From the NCBI GenBank assembly GCA_046269235.1, contig JBJZOS010000009.1, positions 1 through 64,000 of the forward strand: a stretch of DNA of 64,000 nucleotides. The letters are read 5' to 3'. The translations under genes and the position numbers were made by a program. Every line of letters starts with the position of its first letter. Position 1 is the stretch's first letter. The notes under the pieces were generated by a model. It did not search any database and was not told the DNA's origin. It saw only the letters and a list, made by a program, of their open reading frames with translations. The DNA comes from Soonwooa sp032078105 (GTDB lineage: Bacteria; Bacteroidota; Bacteroidia; Flavobacteriales; Weeksellaceae). Below, one piece after another: positions 17,853-25,800 of this stretch.

Positions 17853-18659
17853 CTACTTAAATCTTATAATTAAACCAATCGTTGCCAGTAACACGCCAAA
17901 TAACTGAAAATACAATGCTTTATTTGGATTATTGTTAGCGACAACTTGTTTGTTTTTGTCAGGCTCTACGTACACAATATCATTCTGCTGAAGATAATAG
18001 TATGGGGAATTCACAATGTTAGATTCTGATAAGTTAAGGGCTACGACCTCATCTTTTTTTTGATCCTCGGAATAGCGTATGAGCTTCACATTGGTACGGT
18101 CTCCACCATCGGTCATATCGCCCGCCAAAGCAATGGCTTGAAAAATATTAAGACGCTCGGTAGTACTCGTCTTCTGGCCAGGGCTTTTGACCTCGCCAAT
18201 GATGCTTACATTAAAATTCACGAGTTTGATGCTTACCAAAGGATCTGTTAGATAGGTTTTTAGTCGTCCCTCAAGATCGGTCTTTAGTTGTTGCTTGGTC
18301 ATGCCTTTACAAAAAACCTGTCCTAATACGGGCATGGCAATATAGCCGTCTGATGATACTGTATACTGGTTAGCTTTAACAGCACCCCCTTGTCCTGCAT
18401 CGACGCCAGCGCTGTTGGTTTGCTCCATCGTACTAAGATTAAAAGGCTTAACAGCAATATCATCGTAAGCAGAAACGACAATCTCTAAAACATCGCCTTC
18501 TTGTAGGTTAAGACCTTGATAACGTGCTTCCGACACTTCCTGCTCAAAATTATGGTTTTTCAAATACACCATATTTTCTTTTGGCTTACACCCAATTAGC
18601 AAGCCTAGCGTCAGCAAAAGCATCCAATACAATTTTGCTCTTTCCATCTTCATCATCAA
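17853..18659 (-). CDS. wza: polysaccharide export outer-membrane lipoprotein (Wza-like)
   Basis: A 268-residue protein. The N-terminus LLTLGLLIGCKPKEN is a lipoprotein signal with a LIGC lipobox. The poly-export (PES) domain follows from about residue 55 (EGDVLEIVVSAYD), then an SLBB-type domain (VSIIGEVKSPGQ). A hydrophobic C-terminal helix (ALYFQLFGVLLATIGLIIRF) matches the Wza barrel-forming helix. It forms the outer-membrane channel docking on Wzc. The opening MMMKMER allows three alternative starts. Confidence 0.94.
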   Translation of the reverse strand: MMMKMERAKLYWMLLLTLGLLIGCKPKENMVYLKNHNFEQEVSEARYQGLNLQEGDVLEIVVSAYDDIAVKPFNLSTMEQTNSAGVDAGQGGAVKANQYTVSSDGYIAMPVLGQVFCKGMTKQQLKTDLEGRLKTYLTDPLVSIKLVNFNVSIIGEVKSPGQKTSTTERLNIFQAIALAGDMTDGGDRTNVKLIRYSEDQKKDEVVALNLSESNIVNSPYYYLQQNDIVYVEPDKNKQVVANNNPNKALYFQLFGVLLATIGLIIRFK

Positions 18660-18681
18660 AAATTCAATATAACAAAGTATC

Positions 18682-19308
18682 TTATTCAGATTTTATATAG
18701 TAGTTAATACCAATACCTAACAAACGGTTGTAGGTGCTAGATTTGTTTGTATAATCTGGGTATATCTTACTAAATCCTCTATCGAATCTTACGAAAGCTT
18801 CTAACTTATCAGAGAGTTTAAGACCTGCACCTACAGAAAGTCCAAAGCCTACAGAATTAATTTTTTGTTCTTGATTAACAAACTGAGGATAAACCTCTGG
18901 TCCTTTTCTGTCATGTGATACCAGGAACTCCGCACGCGGACCTGCCATTACGAAAAGAGGACCTTTCCATCCATTAGGATGAAAAAAATACTTTACATAG
19001 ATAGGAACACCTATATAATGATTGGGAAATTGCTGCTTAGGTTGGTTAGCATAAGGTTCTGCATTTTCGCCTTGCATACTATATTCTATTTGTGGAACAA
19101 GGTATAACCACGCCGAGTCAAAGATGTCATTGGCAACTAACGGAATTTCACCAAATACACCAAAGCCTCCTCCCCATGCTGGTTTGGAAACATCATGAAT
19201 ATTAACAATCGAACTTCTATGGATGTTAGCGGTTACTCCAATCTTAAAATCTTGCGCCGATAATGCAGCTACACAAAACAAAAAAAGTAAACCTAGGACT
19301 CTTTTCAT
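18682..19308 (-). CDS. outer-membrane beta-barrel protein (porin/PorT-like)
   Basis: A 208-residue protein with a cleavable signal peptide (MKRVLGLLFLFCVAALSAQ) and alternating strands with aromatic girdles (YSMQGENAEPYANQ, HYIGVPIYVKYFF, VGFGLSVGAGLKL) ending GIGINYYIKSE, as in small Bacteroidota outer-membrane barrels. It is the first gene of the polysaccharide unit, 22 bp ahead of wza, so it may serve glycan export or surface anchoring, though this is only by position. The family is too broad for a firm function. Confidence 0.8.
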   Translation of the reverse strand: MKRVLGLLFLFCVAALSAQDFKIGVTANIHRSSIVNIHDVSKPAWGGGFGVFGEIPLVANDIFDSAWLYLVPQIEYSMQGENAEPYANQPKQQFPNHYIGVPIYVKYFFHPNGWKGPLFVMAGPRAEFLVSHDRKGPEVYPQFVNQEQKINSVGFGLSVGAGLKLSDKLEAFVRFDRGFSKIYPDYTNKSSTYNRLLGIGINYYIKSE

Positions 19309-19330
19309 ATTTTATTTCTTAAATATTTGA

Positions 19331-19338
19331 CGAAAGTA
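19331..19338 (-). promoter_or_regulatory. candidate -7 element for the polysaccharide operon
   Basis: Minus-strand TACTTTCG lies about 23 nt before the start codon at 19308, one base off TAnnTTTG. No clear -33 TTTG is present at the right distance, so the call is weak. No other candidate is seen between the barrel gene and the GC-rich repeat. Confidence 0.35.
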
Positions 19339-19667
19339 AGAATTTTTTGATTAACAGATACTAAAAATTGTTAACATAAAAGAATTTTATCATATCGATA
19401 ATAAGCAGGTTACCAAAACTACAATATTTATTTTCTTAATAGCGTGGCTTAAAGCCTATTAAACGTCAGGACTATTGAAATGCTTCGCCTACTCTAATGA
19501 TGTAGTTTTTATAAAGAGGTTATATGTCTTTGCTTGGTTATAAAACCTTGTTTACATCGTTTTTAGTATAACGAGAAAAACAAGTTTTAAGTATTTTAGT
19601 TTCAATATATATAGTCATGAGGGCGCGAGCGAAGCGAGCGCCAAAAGAGTATAGTAGTAACAGAGAA

Positions 19668-19818
19668 TCGCGCGCGTGAGCGATGCTAGCGGATATCCTT
19701 TTGTAATTGGTCGTTGAGCGGAGGCGAAACACCAAATACAAAAGATAGCAGCGAACGTAGCGACCCGCTTGTTTTTTGGGATGGCCAAAGTTTAGGCAAA
19801 AAACAAAGGGACACGCCC
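19668..19818 (+). repeat. GC-rich structured intergenic repeat, copy 1
   Basis: A 150-bp GC-rich patch in AT-rich DNA, found again at 54732-54900. Conserved blocks are GCGTGAGCGATGCTAGCG, ACGTAGCGACCC and AAAGGGACACGCC. Pairing possibilities: GCGTG (19674-19678) with CACGC (19812-19816); CTTTTGTA (19698-19705) with TACAAAAG (19737-19744), extended by TTGGT with ACCAA; TTGTTTTTTG (19769-19778) with CAAAAAACAA (19797-19806). The arms differ from copy 2 yet remain complementary. Another GC-rich hairpin (GGCGC/GCGCC, about 19622-19642) lies just left. It lies between divergent genes; no coding potential is apparent. Confidence 0.8.
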
Positions 19819-19838
19819 AAAATAATTTTAATAAAAGA

Positions 19839-19870
19839 TTTGTAGATTAAAAAAATATTTTTTAATTTTG
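19839..19870 (+). promoter_or_regulatory. promoter of rpmE2
   Basis: -33 TTTG (19839-19842), 20 nt spacer, -7 TAATTTTG (19863-19870), an exact Bacteroidota pattern. Transcription would start near 19877, giving a leader of about 70 nt before the start at 19950. Confidence 0.75.
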
Positions 19871-19949
19871 CAATCTCAAATACCAGAGTAGTAGGAAGCC
19901 ATTACGTCCGAAACTCATATTTAAACAAAAATTTTTAAAAAATTCTGAA

Positions 19950-20201
19950 ATGAAACAAGGTATACACCCAGAAAATTATAGATTGGTAGTTTTCAAAGAT
20001 ATGAGTAACGATGAAATGTTCCTTTGCAAATCTACTGCTGATACTAAAGACACCATCGAATACGAAGGTCAAGAATATCCATTAATCAAAATGGAGATCT
20101 CTTCTACGTCTCACCCGTTCTACACAGGTAAAACTAAATTAGTTGATACTGCTGGACGTGTTGATAAGTTCATGAACAAGTACAAAAAATTCGCTAAATA
20201 A
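19950..20201 (+). CDS. rpmE2: 50S ribosomal protein bL31, type B
   Basis: An 83-residue protein starting MKQGIHPENYRLVVFKDMSN, with SSTSHPFYTGK and a C-terminal DTAGRVDKFMNKYKKF, all typical of bL31. It lacks the CxxC zinc-binding pair of type A, so it is the zinc-independent type B form, often induced by zinc limitation in bacteria with both types; in Bacteroidota it is commonly the only copy. Flanked by its own promoter and a strong terminator. Confidence 0.97.
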   Translation: MKQGIHPENYRLVVFKDMSNDEMFLCKSTADTKDTIEYEGQEYPLIKMEISSTSHPFYTGKTKLVDTAGRVDKFMNKYKKFAK

Positions 20202-20225
20202 TTCTAGAGAATTAACGCAAAATAT

Positions 20226-20257
20226 AAAAGCTTTCGGATTTTCCGGAAGCTTTTTTT
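20226..20257 (+). terminator. rho-independent terminator of rpmE2
   Basis: AAAAGCTTTCGG and CCGGAAGCTTTT form a stem around a short loop, followed by a run of seven T, 25 bp after the rpmE2 stop. Confidence 0.9.
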
Positions 20258-20895
20258 GTGCATGGTATTCTCTTCAAAAATAAACACGGCATAGATTATC
20301 GTGCCTAGTTTTTCGATCTCGGCGTTATGCTCATTTTCTCCTTGGATGTTGATTGGCTTACTAGCTAAAAAGATGCCCACGATTGCAAATACCTATAATA
20401 CAAAGCTGTATTGATTAATAGGTGCTGCTTCGCCAGGCTTACCTACGCGTTCTTATGGCTCTCGATTGGGATAATCGGTTTATTCAGATTCTCGCTCAGA
20501 TTCTTCACTTTGATTAAAGCTATTACTATTTTTTATGTTTTGTTCTTCATTAAAACGATTGTTGTTATCTTGATATTGGCCTGCAATCTTGACATTCAGC
20601 ATTAAAAGAATAAACAATCATCAAAAATAATAAAACCCGTATAGAAATCATTGACTGACTTCAAACCAATTGAGGTTATATTATCTTAAGAAAAGAGATA
20701 GGTTTTTGAAAAATTTTTATCAACAGACTTTCTCTAAAACGATTTTAAGCAAACTAATTTATCAATGCATTAGCGTTCACCATCATATTGATAAAACCTC
20801 TACAATAAGTAAGTTGCATCAAAATGAATTTCCTACATTCTGGTCTATAGCTGCACATACATTAATTAACACACCCGAATTTAATTCAAACTAAG
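20258..20895 (-). other. 640 bp without an intact gene, possible decayed ORF
   Basis: No convincing gene is present. On the minus strand about 20225-20380 reads openly through IVGIFLASKPINIQGENEHN and NAEIEKLGTIIYAVFIFEEN, which looks like part of a small membrane protein, and about 20480-20590 reads KIAGQYQDNNNRFNEEQN before a stop. The two pieces are in different frames with stops between them and the first runs into the rpmE2 terminator. I read this as a degraded gene of unknown family; it may also be chance. Confidence 0.3.
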
Positions 20896-20899
20896 ATAA

Positions 20900-20931
20900 T
20901 TTGTTTATCAGTGGCAATTGGCTTAAATTCG
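20900..20931 (+). promoter_or_regulatory. promoter of glyA
   Basis: -33 TTTG (20900-20903), 20 nt spacer, -7 TAAATTCG (20924-20931), one mismatch to TAnnTTTG. It ends 29 bp before the glyA start codon. Confidence 0.65.
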
Positions 20932-20960
20932 TACAAGATAAATTTTAAAACAAATAAACA

Positions 20961-22232
20961 ATGAATCAGGATATCATCTTCGACCTTATCGAGAAAGAAA
21001 GACAAAGACAAACACATGGCATCGAGCTTATAGCATCAGAAAACTTCGTGTCAGATAATGTAATGAAAGCGATGGGAAGTGTGCTGACTAACAAGTATGC
21101 AGAAGGTTATCCTGGTAAGAGATATTATGGCGGTTGCGAAGTGGTAGACGAGGTTGAGACTTTGGCTATCGATCGTGCAAAACAACTTTTCGGTGTCGAC
21201 TATGTTAACGTACAGCCACATTCTGGTTCGCAAGCCAATGCAGCAATTTATTTAGCCGTGTTAAAGCCTGGCGATAAAATTATGGGAATGGATCTTTCGA
21301 TGGGAGGTCACCTAACGCATGGTTCTTCGGTTAACTTTTCGGGGATACAATATGATGTGGTTTCTTATGGCGTAGATCGTGAGTCTGGACTTATCGATTA
21401 TGATCAAATGCGTGAGGTAGCGCTTCGCGAAAGACCAAAAATGATGATTGCTGGTTTCTCTGCTTATTCTAGAGATTTGGATTATGCTAAATTCCGTGAA
21501 GTAGCTGACGAAATTGGTGCAACACTTTGGGCGGATATTGCACATCCTGCAGGACTTGTTGCTAAAGGACTTCTTAACAATCCATTTGATCATTGTCATG
21601 TGGTGACGACGACAACACATAAGACGCTTCGTGGACCTCGCGGTGGTATGATTATGATGGGTAAAGATTTTGAAAACACTTACGGACACAAAACGCCAAA
21701 AGGTGATATCAAAATGATGAGCCAAGTTTTGGATGGTGCTGTTTTTCCGGGGATTCAAGGTGGTCCACTAGAGCATGTTATCGCTGGTAAAGCGGTAGCT
21801 TTTGGAGAAGCGATTGATTCTAAATTTGAGGTTTATGCAAAACAAGTTAAAGCCAATGCACAGGCTTTAGCAAAAGCAATGATTGCAAATGGTTTTGATA
21901 TCGTAAGCGGTGGCACAGACAATCACTTGATGTTGGTGGACCTTCGTAACAAAAACGTTAATGGTAAAGAAACCGAAAAAGCTTTAGTAAAAGCAGATAT
22001 CACATGTAATAAAAACATGGTTCCGTTTGATGATAAGTCACCATTCACAACGTCTGGTATTAGATTAGGGACAGCTGCAATTACAACAAGAGGACTTATA
22101 GAACATGATATGGAAGTGATTGCTTCATTAATTTCTGAAGTGGTTGATAACATCAAAAATGAAGACGTCTTAGCATCTGTTAAAACAAAAGTTAACCAAC
22201 TAATGGAAGGTAAAGCGCTTTTCAATTACTAA
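20961..22232 (+). CDS. glyA: serine hydroxymethyltransferase
   Basis: A 423-residue PLP enzyme that interconverts serine plus tetrahydrofolate with glycine plus 5,10-methylene-tetrahydrofolate, the main source of one-carbon units. ELIASENFVSDNVMKAMGS and NKYAEGYPGKRYYGGCEVVD form the substrate region, and TTTTHKTLRGPRGG carries the PLP lysine (K221). Length and order match the family without gaps. It is monocistronic, with its own promoter and terminator. Confidence 0.98.
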   Translation: MNQDIIFDLIEKERQRQTHGIELIASENFVSDNVMKAMGSVLTNKYAEGYPGKRYYGGCEVVDEVETLAIDRAKQLFGVDYVNVQPHSGSQANAAIYLAVLKPGDKIMGMDLSMGGHLTHGSSVNFSGIQYDVVSYGVDRESGLIDYDQMREVALRERPKMMIAGFSAYSRDLDYAKFREVADEIGATLWADIAHPAGLVAKGLLNNPFDHCHVVTTTTHKTLRGPRGGMIMMGKDFENTYGHKTPKGDIKMMSQVLDGAVFPGIQGGPLEHVIAGKAVAFGEAIDSKFEVYAKQVKANAQALAKAMIANGFDIVSGGTDNHLMLVDLRNKNVNGKETEKALVKADITCNKNMVPFDDKSPFTTSGIRLGTAAITTRGLIEHDMEVIASLISEVVDNIKNEDVLASVKTKVNQLMEGKALFNY

Positions 22233-22252
22233 AACATCGTTTTAAAAATATA

Positions 22253-22289
22253 AAAATTCCAAAGTCGTAAGGCTTTGGAATTTTTTTTT
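22253..22289 (+). terminator. rho-independent terminator of glyA
   Basis: AATTCCAAAGTC and GGCTTTGGAATT pair around a GTAA loop and are followed by nine T, 20 bp after the glyA stop. The A-run before the stem would let it act weakly on the other strand too. Confidence 0.9.
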
Positions 22290-22424
22290 AACCAAGATTA
22301 AAGCAGAAACTTCTCCAATTCAATTGATAGAACGTCTTGTTATACGTCGCTTAATTAATAATGATTGGCTGCTAGCGACAGCAACTATCCTTATAAGCTG
22401 TCATGCTTTGGCATGTCCAAAATA

Positions 22425-22456
22425 AAAAAGTCCCGACTCTTTGTAGATTCGGGACT
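22425..22456 (-). terminator. rho-independent terminator ending the rpoBC unit
   Basis: On the minus strand GTCCCGAATC and GAGTCGGGAC form a stem followed by a T run, 20 bp after the DUF3467 gene stop. It closes the rpoB-rpoC-DUF3467 unit and faces the glyA terminator. Confidence 0.88.
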
Positions 22457-22477
22457 TCTGATATGTTAAGAAAAATC

Positions 22478-22783
22478 TTAAGCTTGTACGTTGTTACCTC
22501 CTAATACGAAAGGTTCAACTTCTTTGATTTCTCCATATTGTTGCTCGTAGTTAGCTACGTTTTGTTGTAACGCTGCCAATACTCTCTTCGCGTGAAGAGG
22601 CGCAAGGATAACTCTTGATCTTACGTTAGCTTGTTGTACACCTGGCATCAATTGGATAAAATCCAATACGAATTCTGATGGTGAGTGGTTAACTAATGCT
22701 AGGTTACAGTATACACCAGCAGCTACCATTTCGTTAAGTTGAATGTTGATGTTGTTAGGATCTTGATTTTGATTGTTGTCCAT
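22478..22783 (-). CDS. DUF3467 domain-containing protein
   Basis: A 101-residue soluble protein with an Asn/Gln-rich N-terminus, then NEMVAAGVYCNLALVNHSPS and EFVLDFIQLMPG, then VILAPLHAKRVLAALQQNV. These match DUF3467, a family of unknown function common next to rpoC in Bacteroidota. It lies 89 bp after rpoC and before the terminator at 22425, so it probably shares the rpoBC transcript. The arrangement APLHAKRhLxALxxNhxxYExxxG suggests a small DNA- or protein-binding fold, as inference only. Confidence 0.88.
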   Translation of the reverse strand: MDNNQNQDPNNINIQLNEMVAAGVYCNLALVNHSPSEFVLDFIQLMPGVQQANVRSRVILAPLHAKRVLAALQQNVANYEQQYGEIKEVEPFVLGGNNVQA

Positions 22784-22813
22784 TTTGTTTTAAGATTTTG
22801 GATTTTATATTAA

Positions 22814-22866
22814 AATTATAGACTACGAATATATCATTTAAATTTTATAATTCGTAATCTATAATT
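22814..22866 (-). repeat. AT-rich 17-bp inverted repeat after rpoC
   Basis: AATTATAGACTACGAAT (22814-22830) and ATTCGTAATCTATAATT (22850-22866) are inverted copies differing at one position that would be a G-U or C-A pair in RNA, with a 19-nt loop. It begins 6 nt downstream of the rpoC stop and before the DUF3467 gene. It might stabilise the rpoC 3' end or reduce readthrough. Confidence 0.7.
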
Positions 22867-22872
22867 AAAATT

Positions 22873-25800
22873 TTAGTTGATATCTTCGAATTCTTTTTTA
22901 GAACCAACGATTACGTTTTGGTATTCTTTAAGACCTGTACCTGCAGGGATTCTGTGTCCTACAATTACGTTTTCCTTAAGACCTCCTAAATAATCTACTT
23001 TACCAGACACTGCTGCCTCGTTAAGTACTTTGGTTGTTTCCTGGAAGGATGCTGCTGACATGAATGACTTCGTTTGTAAGGCTGCTCTTGTAATACCTTG
23101 TAATACTGGCGTTGCTGTTGCAGGAAGTGCTTCGCGTACTTGTACTAAAGCTTGGTCTTCACGCTTCAACTTAGAGTTTTCGTCACGTAGTTCTCTAGCA
23201 GTGATCATCTGACCTGGTTTTAGATCTTTAGAATCTCCGGCGTCAACAACTACCTTAAGTCCAAATACTCTGTTGTTTTCTTCTAAGAAGTCATACTTAT
23301 GCTCTAATGCACCTTCTAGGAACTGCGTATCTCCGCCATCTACAATAGAGACTTTTGTCATCATTTGACGAACGATAATCTCGAAATGTTTGTCGTCGAT
23401 TTTTACACCTTGTAAACGGTAAACCTCTTGGATCTCGTTTACTAGATATTCTTGTACCGCAGTTGGGCCTTTGATGTGTAGGATATCGTCTGGCGTTACT
23501 GATCCGTCTGATAATGGAGAACCAGCTGTTACGAAGTCATTCTCTTGTACCAAGATTTGGTTAGAAAGTTTAACTAAGTACTTCTTAATTTCACCAGTTT
23601 TAGCTTCTACAACCAATTCTCGGTTACCTCTCTTGATCTTACCGTAAGATACTACACCATCGATTTCTGTAACAACCGCTGGGTTAGATGGGTTACGAGC
23701 TTCGAACAATTCGGTAACTCTCGGAAGACCTCCGGTGATATCCCCTGCTTTAGCAGATTTTCTTGGGATCTTAACTAGGACTTTACCAGCCTTAATTTTT
23801 TCACCGTCGTTAACCATAAGGTGGGCACCAACTGGAAGGTTATAAGCTTTTTGTTCAACACCTTTAGAGTCTACAACTTTAAGGGTTGGTACGGCTTTTT
23901 TATTTCTAGATTCAGAGATAACTTTCTCTTCGAATCCTGTCTGTTCATCAATCTCAAGCGCGAATGAAACCCCTTGGATAATATCTTCGTATTCTACTTT
24001 ACCAGCAGTTTCCGCAATAATTACCGCGTTGTATGGATCCCATTTAGCAATCATCGTTCCTTTTGTAACTTTATCACCTGGTTTTACAAATAATGAAGAA
24101 CCATAAGGTAAGTTAGCAACCATGATAGGTGTACGTGCTTCGTTATCCATCACCAAACGGAATTCTGTTGAACGAGACACAACGATTTCTGCTGTATTTC
24201 CGTCTTCATCTTCCGAAGTAATAGTTCTAACTTCGTCCATCTCAACAATACCATCACGTTTTGCAACGATAGAAGGATTCTCTGAAATGTTACCTGCAGT
24301 ACCCCCTTGGTGGAAGGTTCTCAATGTTAACTGTGTACCAGGCTCACCAATAGATTGTGCAGCGATTACACCAACTGCTTCCCCCATGTGGATCATCTTA
24401 CCTGTTGCAAGGTTACGTCCATAACATTTAGAACAGATACCTTTTTTAGCTTCACAAGTTAATGGAGAACGTACTTCTACCGACTCGATACCAGCCGTTT
24501 CGATGGCTTTAGCTAATGCTTCGTTAATCAATTCTCCCGATTCTGCGATTAACTCGTCAGATTCTGGATCGTAGATATCGTGAAGTGATACTCTACCTAA
24601 GATTCTTTCAGAAATCTTCTCAACAATTTCGTCATTTTTCTTAAGTGGTGTCACTTCTGTACCTCTTAATGTACCACAATCTTCTTCAGTAATGATAACA
24701 TCCTGAGCCACGTCAACCAAACGACGTGTTAAGTAACCAGCATCGGCAGTTTTAAGAGCGGTATCCGCAAGACCTTTACGAGCACCGTGGGTAGAGATAA
24801 AGTACTCCAAAATCGAAAGACCTTCTTTAAAGTTCGCGATAATTGGGTTTTCGATAATCTCAGCACCAACAGAACCCGCTTTTTGTGGTTTTGCCATTAG
24901 ACCTCTCATACCTGATAACTGACGAATCTGTTCTTTAGAACCCCTCGCACCAGAATCAAGCATCATGTACACAGAGTTGAAACCACCTTGGTCAGTTTTC
25001 ATTCTGCTCATGATCATTTCTGTTAGAGACGCATTGGTATTAGTCCAAACGTCAATAACTTGGTTATAACGTTCTGTATCGGTGATAAGACCCATGTTAT
25101 AGTTAGCCTTAATTTCGTCAACAGATTCAATAGCCGTAGCAATCATTGTTTTCTTCTCAGCAGGAACTACGATGTCTCCTAATGAGAACGAAAGACCTCC
25201 TTTGAATGCGTTAGAATAACCTAAGTCTTTCATGTCATCCAAAAACTTAACTGTTGTTGGGAAGTCTGTATCTGCAAGGATTCTACCGATAACGTTTCTA
25301 AGTGATTTCTTAGTTAACAATTCATCGATGTAACCTACTTGTTTAGGAACGATTTGGTTGAAGATAATTCTACCAACAGTTGTTTCGATTAGTTTAGTAA
25401 CCAATTCTCCATCAACTTTTACTGGTAGTTTACATCTTACTTTAGCATTCAAAGAAACTTGTCCTTCAGCGTAAGCGATTTCTGCTTCTTCTGGAGAATA
25501 GAAAGCCAGACCTTCGCCTTTTACTTTCATAGTTTCTGTAGAATCCAATTGTTTTGTCATGAAATATAGACCCAAAACCATATCCTGAGAAGGTACCGTA
25601 ATTGGCGAACCGTTCGCAGGGTTTAGGATGTTTTGAGAACCTAACATCAATAACTGAGCTTCCAAAATTGCTTCTGGACCTAAAGGTAAGTGTACCGCCA
25701 TCTGGTCACCATCGAAATCGGCGTTGAAAGCGGTTGTTACCAATGGGTGAAGTTGGATCGCTTTACCTTCGATCATCTTAGGCTGGAAGGCTTGGATACC

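Noticed and set aside
19538..19741. 67-residue minus-strand reading frame
   Set aside because: It lies across the GC-rich structured repeat and has repeat-derived arginine/alanine words, with no family resemblance.
20670..20894. 74-residue plus-strand frame before glyA
   Set aside because: Isolated, ends at the glyA promoter, no resemblance to any family and no promoter of its own; chance reading in AT-rich DNA is more likely.
21312..21758. 148-residue frame antisense to glyA
   Set aside because: A shadow of the highly biased glyA coding sequence; no start signals and no recognisable domain.
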